Below, piece by piece: positions 6,806-8,445 of a stretch of 8,445 nucleotides of DNA (position 1 is its first letter; each line of letters opens with the position of its first letter). Made by a program: the position numbers and the translations under genes. The notes under the pieces were generated by a model that worked only from the letters and a program-made list of their open reading frames with translations, made no database searches and had not been told where the DNA came from. This stretch comes from an uncultured Mucispirillum sp. Its GTDB lineage: Bacteria; Chrysiogenota; Deferribacteres; Deferribacterales; Mucispirillaceae. The stretch spans positions 1-8,445 of the forward strand of contig CAMEOC010000032.1 in NCBI GenBank assembly GCA_945929285.1. Direction: 5' to 3'.

Positions 6806-7080
6806 GTGTTGTGATGCCAGTATATAATACATACCCATATTTAAGGCAGTGTTTAGAAAGCATTATAAACCAAACATATAAAAATTTAGAAATTATAATA
6901 GTCAATGATGCTTCCCCGTATATTGAAGATGATGAAATATGCAAAGAATACGCAAGCAAAGATGAAAGAATAATATATATAAAACATGAAGAAAATAGAT
7001 TTCAAGGTGGAGCAAGAAACACAGGTATAGAAAAAGCCACAGGAAAATATATTACATTTGTAGATAGTGATGACTATATA
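6737..7080 (+). repeat. Junction-spanning GT2 repeat, copy 4 (tail of copy 3 plus cassette of copy 4)
   Basis: Counterpart of 5700-6043 with the same tail, ribosome binding site, 13-nt overlap and cassette. A decayed version covers 3420-3616, where the tail of copy 1 meets the pseudogene. Confidence 0.85.
6779..6784 (+). promoter_or_regulatory. Ribosome binding site of GT2 copy 4 inside the end of copy 3
   Basis: Same arrangement as at 5742-5747: GGTGGT encodes the I-G-G glycines of the upstream protein and lies 8 nt before ATG 6793. Confidence 0.6.
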
Positions 7081-7827
7081 CTTAAACATAATGCTTATGA
7101 AAGGCTTATATGGCAGGCAGAAAAAAGCAAAGTAGATGTTTTATTATATGGCATATATGCTTTTATAGATGGTAATGATAGTGAAAAAATACAAATATAT
7201 AGAAACTCATACTATAAAAAAGCTAAAAAAATAAATACAGATTATTTTCCATCAGATATAGTATGTAATAAAATATTTTTGCTTGAAAGAATAAGACATA
7301 ACAATATAAAATTTAAAGAAAAAATAAAATTTGAAGATTTTGAGTTTTGGTATAGGTATGTAATTACAGTAAACCCAACTATAAAATATATTGATGAAAA
7401 TTATTATATGTATAGGCAGCGGGAAAACTCAATAATGAATAGCCATGTAAACTATATTACAAGGTTCGAAATATATAAAATGATATATAACTTTATAAAG
7501 GAGCATAATAAGGAAAAAGAATACAGGAAAAATATTATAAAATGGCTTAATATACCAGCAAATTTTAATAATTTTAGTGATGAAATAAAAAAAGAATACA
7601 GGCAAAATGCTACTAAATTTATGCAGGAAATAGATTTAAAAGGTGATGAAATATTTAATATACTAGATATGCAGTTTTTTAATATGTTTTTTATAGATGA
7701 TTACATATTAAAAAAATATCAGGAAGTAATAGAAAACTATAAAAAGATAAAATATAAATACAGCAGAGTAAATGTATTTATCTATAAACTAAAAAGGGAA
7801 ATAAGAAGAATAGTATCAAAAAAATAA
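6793..7827 (+). CDS. Glycosyltransferase family 2, array copy 4
   Basis: This is the last member of the array, 344 residues, with the conserved cassette ending in D-S-D-D (91-94). The divergent half keeps 'C-N-K-I-F' (158-162), E-D at 181-182 ('K-F-E-D-F-E-F-W-Y-R', close to copy 2) and 'Y-R-Q-R-E-N-S-I' (207-214). Its C-terminal tail is a shortened version, 'Y-K-L-K-R-E-I-R-R-I-V-S-K-K', without the I-G-G-I-F-K-W-K-N end; this fits its position, because no gene overlaps it downstream. The start overlaps the end of copy 3 by 13 nt, with GGTGGT at 6779-6784. The gene is followed by an 85-nt gap and a gene of different codon style, so it probably closes the operon, although no hairpin terminator is visible after it. 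Confidence 0.93.
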   Translation: MEKLSVVMPVYNTYPYLRQCLESIINQTYKNLEIIIVNDASPYIEDDEICKEYASKDERIIYIKHEENRFQGGARNTGIEKATGKYITFVDSDDYILKHNAYERLIWQAEKSKVDVLLYGIYAFIDGNDSEKIQIYRNSYYKKAKKINTDYFPSDIVCNKIFLLERIRHNNIKFKEKIKFEDFEFWYRYVITVNPTIKYIDENYYMYRQRENSIMNSHVNYITRFEIYKMIYNFIKEHNKEKEYRKNIIKWLNIPANFNNFSDEIKKEYRQNATKFMQEIDLKGDEIFNILDMQFFNMFFIDDYILKKYQEVIENYKKIKYKYSRVNVFIYKLKREIRRIVSKK

Positions 7828-7844
7828 GAAATAACAATAAACTA

Positions 7845-7880
7845 TTGACAATTTTCTTTCCTTGCTCCATTCTATATAAA
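7845..7880 (+). promoter_or_regulatory. Candidate promoter of the cobalamin-binding protein gene
   Basis: A consensus TTGACA (7845-7850) is followed by TATATAAAT (7873-7881). The spacer to the best -10 match is 20-24 nt, longer than the usual 17, so either a poorer -10 (ATTCTA at 7869) is used or the promoter needs help. The position between the glycan operon and a gene with different codon style supports a promoter here. Confidence 0.45.
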
Positions 7881-7899
7881 TAAGTGGTATTTTCTTTGC

Positions 7900-7905
7900 G
7901 GAGGT
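7900..7905 (+). promoter_or_regulatory. Strong ribosome binding site of the cobalamin-binding protein gene
   Basis: GGAGGT with 7-8 nt to ATG 7913. It decides the start: an ATG at 7908 is out of frame and too close. It is far stronger than the sites of the glycan genes, in keeping with high expression. Confidence 0.8.
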
Positions 7906-7912
7906 CAATGCA

Positions 7913-8317
7913 ATGTCAAAAATAAGAGTATTAATAGCAAAACCAGGGCTTGATGGCCATGATAGAGGTGCAAAAGTTGTAGCTCGTTCTTTAAGGGATG
8001 CAGGCTATGAAGTTATCTATACAGGGCTTCGTCAAACTCCAGAAGCTATAGTTGCTACAGCTATTCAAGAAGATGTAGATGCTATCGGCTTATCTATTTT
8101 ATCTGGTGCTCATAATACAGTTTTCCCTCGTATTATTGAGCTTTTAAAAGAAAAAAATGCTTCAGACATTATAGTTTTTGGCGGCGGTGTTATACCAGAA
8201 ACAGATATTCCTGGGCTGCTTGAAGCAGGGGTTGCTCATATTTTCACTCCAGGAACACCAACAGATGAAACTGTTAAGTTTTTAGAAGAAAAAGTTACTC
8301 CAAAAAATAGAGCATAG
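7913..8317 (+). CDS. Cobalamin-binding protein, methylmalonyl-CoA mutase small (C-terminal domain) subunit
   Basis: This 134-residue protein is a complete B12-binding Rossmann-like domain corresponding to the C-terminal domain of methylmalonyl-CoA mutase or a related acyl-CoA mutase. It holds adenosylcobalamin for the separate catalytic subunit, which isomerises succinyl-CoA and methylmalonyl-CoA or a close analogue. The base-off ligand motif D-x-H-x-x-G is D14-G-H16-D-R-G19, with H16 as the predicted axial cobalt ligand. S61-x-L63 ('G-L-S-I-L-S-G-A-H'), the glycine-rich 'F-G-G-G-V-I-P' (89-95) and 'F-T-P-G-T-P-T' (111-117) complete the cofactor pocket. It begins directly at the first strand ([12 protein letters not shown]), so it is a stand-alone subunit and not a fragment. 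Codons (GCT, CTT, CGT, ACT) differ from the ATA/AGA-rich genes before it. A terminator follows, so its catalytic partner is not immediately downstream. Which acyl-CoA it serves cannot be told. Confidence 0.92.
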   Translation: MSKIRVLIAKPGLDGHDRGAKVVARSLRDAGYEVIYTGLRQTPEAIVATAIQEDVDAIGLSILSGAHNTVFPRIIELLKEKNASDIIVFGGGVIPETDIPGLLEAGVAHIFTPGTPTDETVKFLEEKVTPKNRA

Positions 8318-8340
8318 TAAAAAACATTATGTAATATACA

Positions 8341-8366
8341 AGGGGCATATTTTGCCCCTATTTTTA
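8341..8366 (+). terminator. Rho-independent terminator after the cobalamin-binding protein gene
   Basis: A perfect 7-bp stem, AGGGGCA (8341-8347) and TGCCCCT (8353-8359), encloses a 5-nt loop and is followed by ATTTTTAT. It lies 23 nt after the stop codon, in sequence that is otherwise very AT-rich, and ends a probably monocistronic unit. Confidence 0.9.
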
Positions 8367-8425
8367 TAGGTGCCATCTTAATTCATTTTGGACTCCGATT
8401 TTTCGTGGTGACGTAAGAGCTTCTG

Positions 8426-8445
8426 AGATGGGAAGAGCGTCGTGT
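8426..8445. other. Probable Illumina adapter sequence at the contig end
   Basis: The last 20 bases read AGATGGGAAGAGCGTCGTGT. This matches the start of the reverse complement of the TruSeq universal adapter (AGATCGGAAGAGCGTCGTGT) at 19 of 20 positions, including 15 in a row at the end. It is an artefact and not genomic sequence. The roughly 60 nt before it (8367-8425) hold no feature I recognise and are more GC-rich than the surroundings, so their genomic origin is also doubtful. Confidence 0.85.

Noticed and set aside
2430..7080. Regularly repeated blocks considered as a CRISPR or recombinase-switched array
   Set aside because: The repeats are coding, about 290-345 nt long and spaced by gene length. 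I saw no short palindromic repeats, inverted recombination sites or recombinase gene.
6886..7089. Minus-strand open frame of 67 codons in GT2 copy 4
   Set aside because: Shadow of the cassette, hydrophobic only because it is the complement of Lys/Asp/Glu-rich codons.
7828..7912. Terminator at the end of the glycan operon
   Set aside because: I found no GC-rich hairpin followed by a T-run in this gap; termination here cannot be supported from sequence.

Overview
The window is a very AT-rich bacterial sequence. Arg is mostly AGA/AGG and Ile is mostly ATA in the central genes. All seven intact genes, the broken gene and the 5'-partial gene lie on the plus strand. It looks like an assembly contig: a coding region is cut at the left edge, and the last 20 bases match Illumina adapter with one mismatch. 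The taxon cannot be fixed from sequence alone. A family-5 peptide-binding protein, a split B12-binding subunit of the methylmalonyl-CoA mutase type and a surface-glycan locus would fit a low-GC anaerobe; a Deferribacteres-like (Mucispirillum-like) host is a guess only.

Layout: (1) 2-487, C-terminal end of a family-5 ABC transporter solute-binding protein. (2) 497-7827, a compact glycan-assembly operon: an RgpF-like protein, a GalE epimerase, a first family-2 glycosyltransferase (GT2), a decayed GT2 remnant, a GT-D fold (DUF1792) glycosyltransferase, then three GT2 genes in tandem. Genes abut or overlap by 13 nt, except around the decayed copy. (3) 7913-8317, a stand-alone cobalamin-binding protein with a strong ribosome binding site, a candidate promoter and a clear rho-independent terminator. 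(4) 8367-8445, about 60 nt with no recognised feature and then the adapter.

The epimerase would supply UDP-galactose, and the six glycosyltransferase-related proteins would build an oligosaccharide for a surface polysaccharide, LPS or glycoprotein; the acceptor is unknown. The main point of interest is the GT2 family. Four intact copies share a nearly invariant N-terminal nucleotide-sugar-binding cassette (first 96 codons, about 92% DNA identity by hand for the last two copies, with a 72-nt run identical in three copies). They then diverge strongly in the acceptor-side half, and the first three return to a shared basic C-terminal tail of about 22 residues (the fourth has a shorter version). 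At two junctions the tail of one gene contains the ribosome binding site and start codon of the next, so the repeated DNA unit spans the gene boundary. The remnant after the first GT2 keeps the same 13-nt overlap geometry but has lost its start codon. This suggests that the array grew by unequal recombination and that the intact cassettes are kept alike by gene conversion while the other half diversifies.
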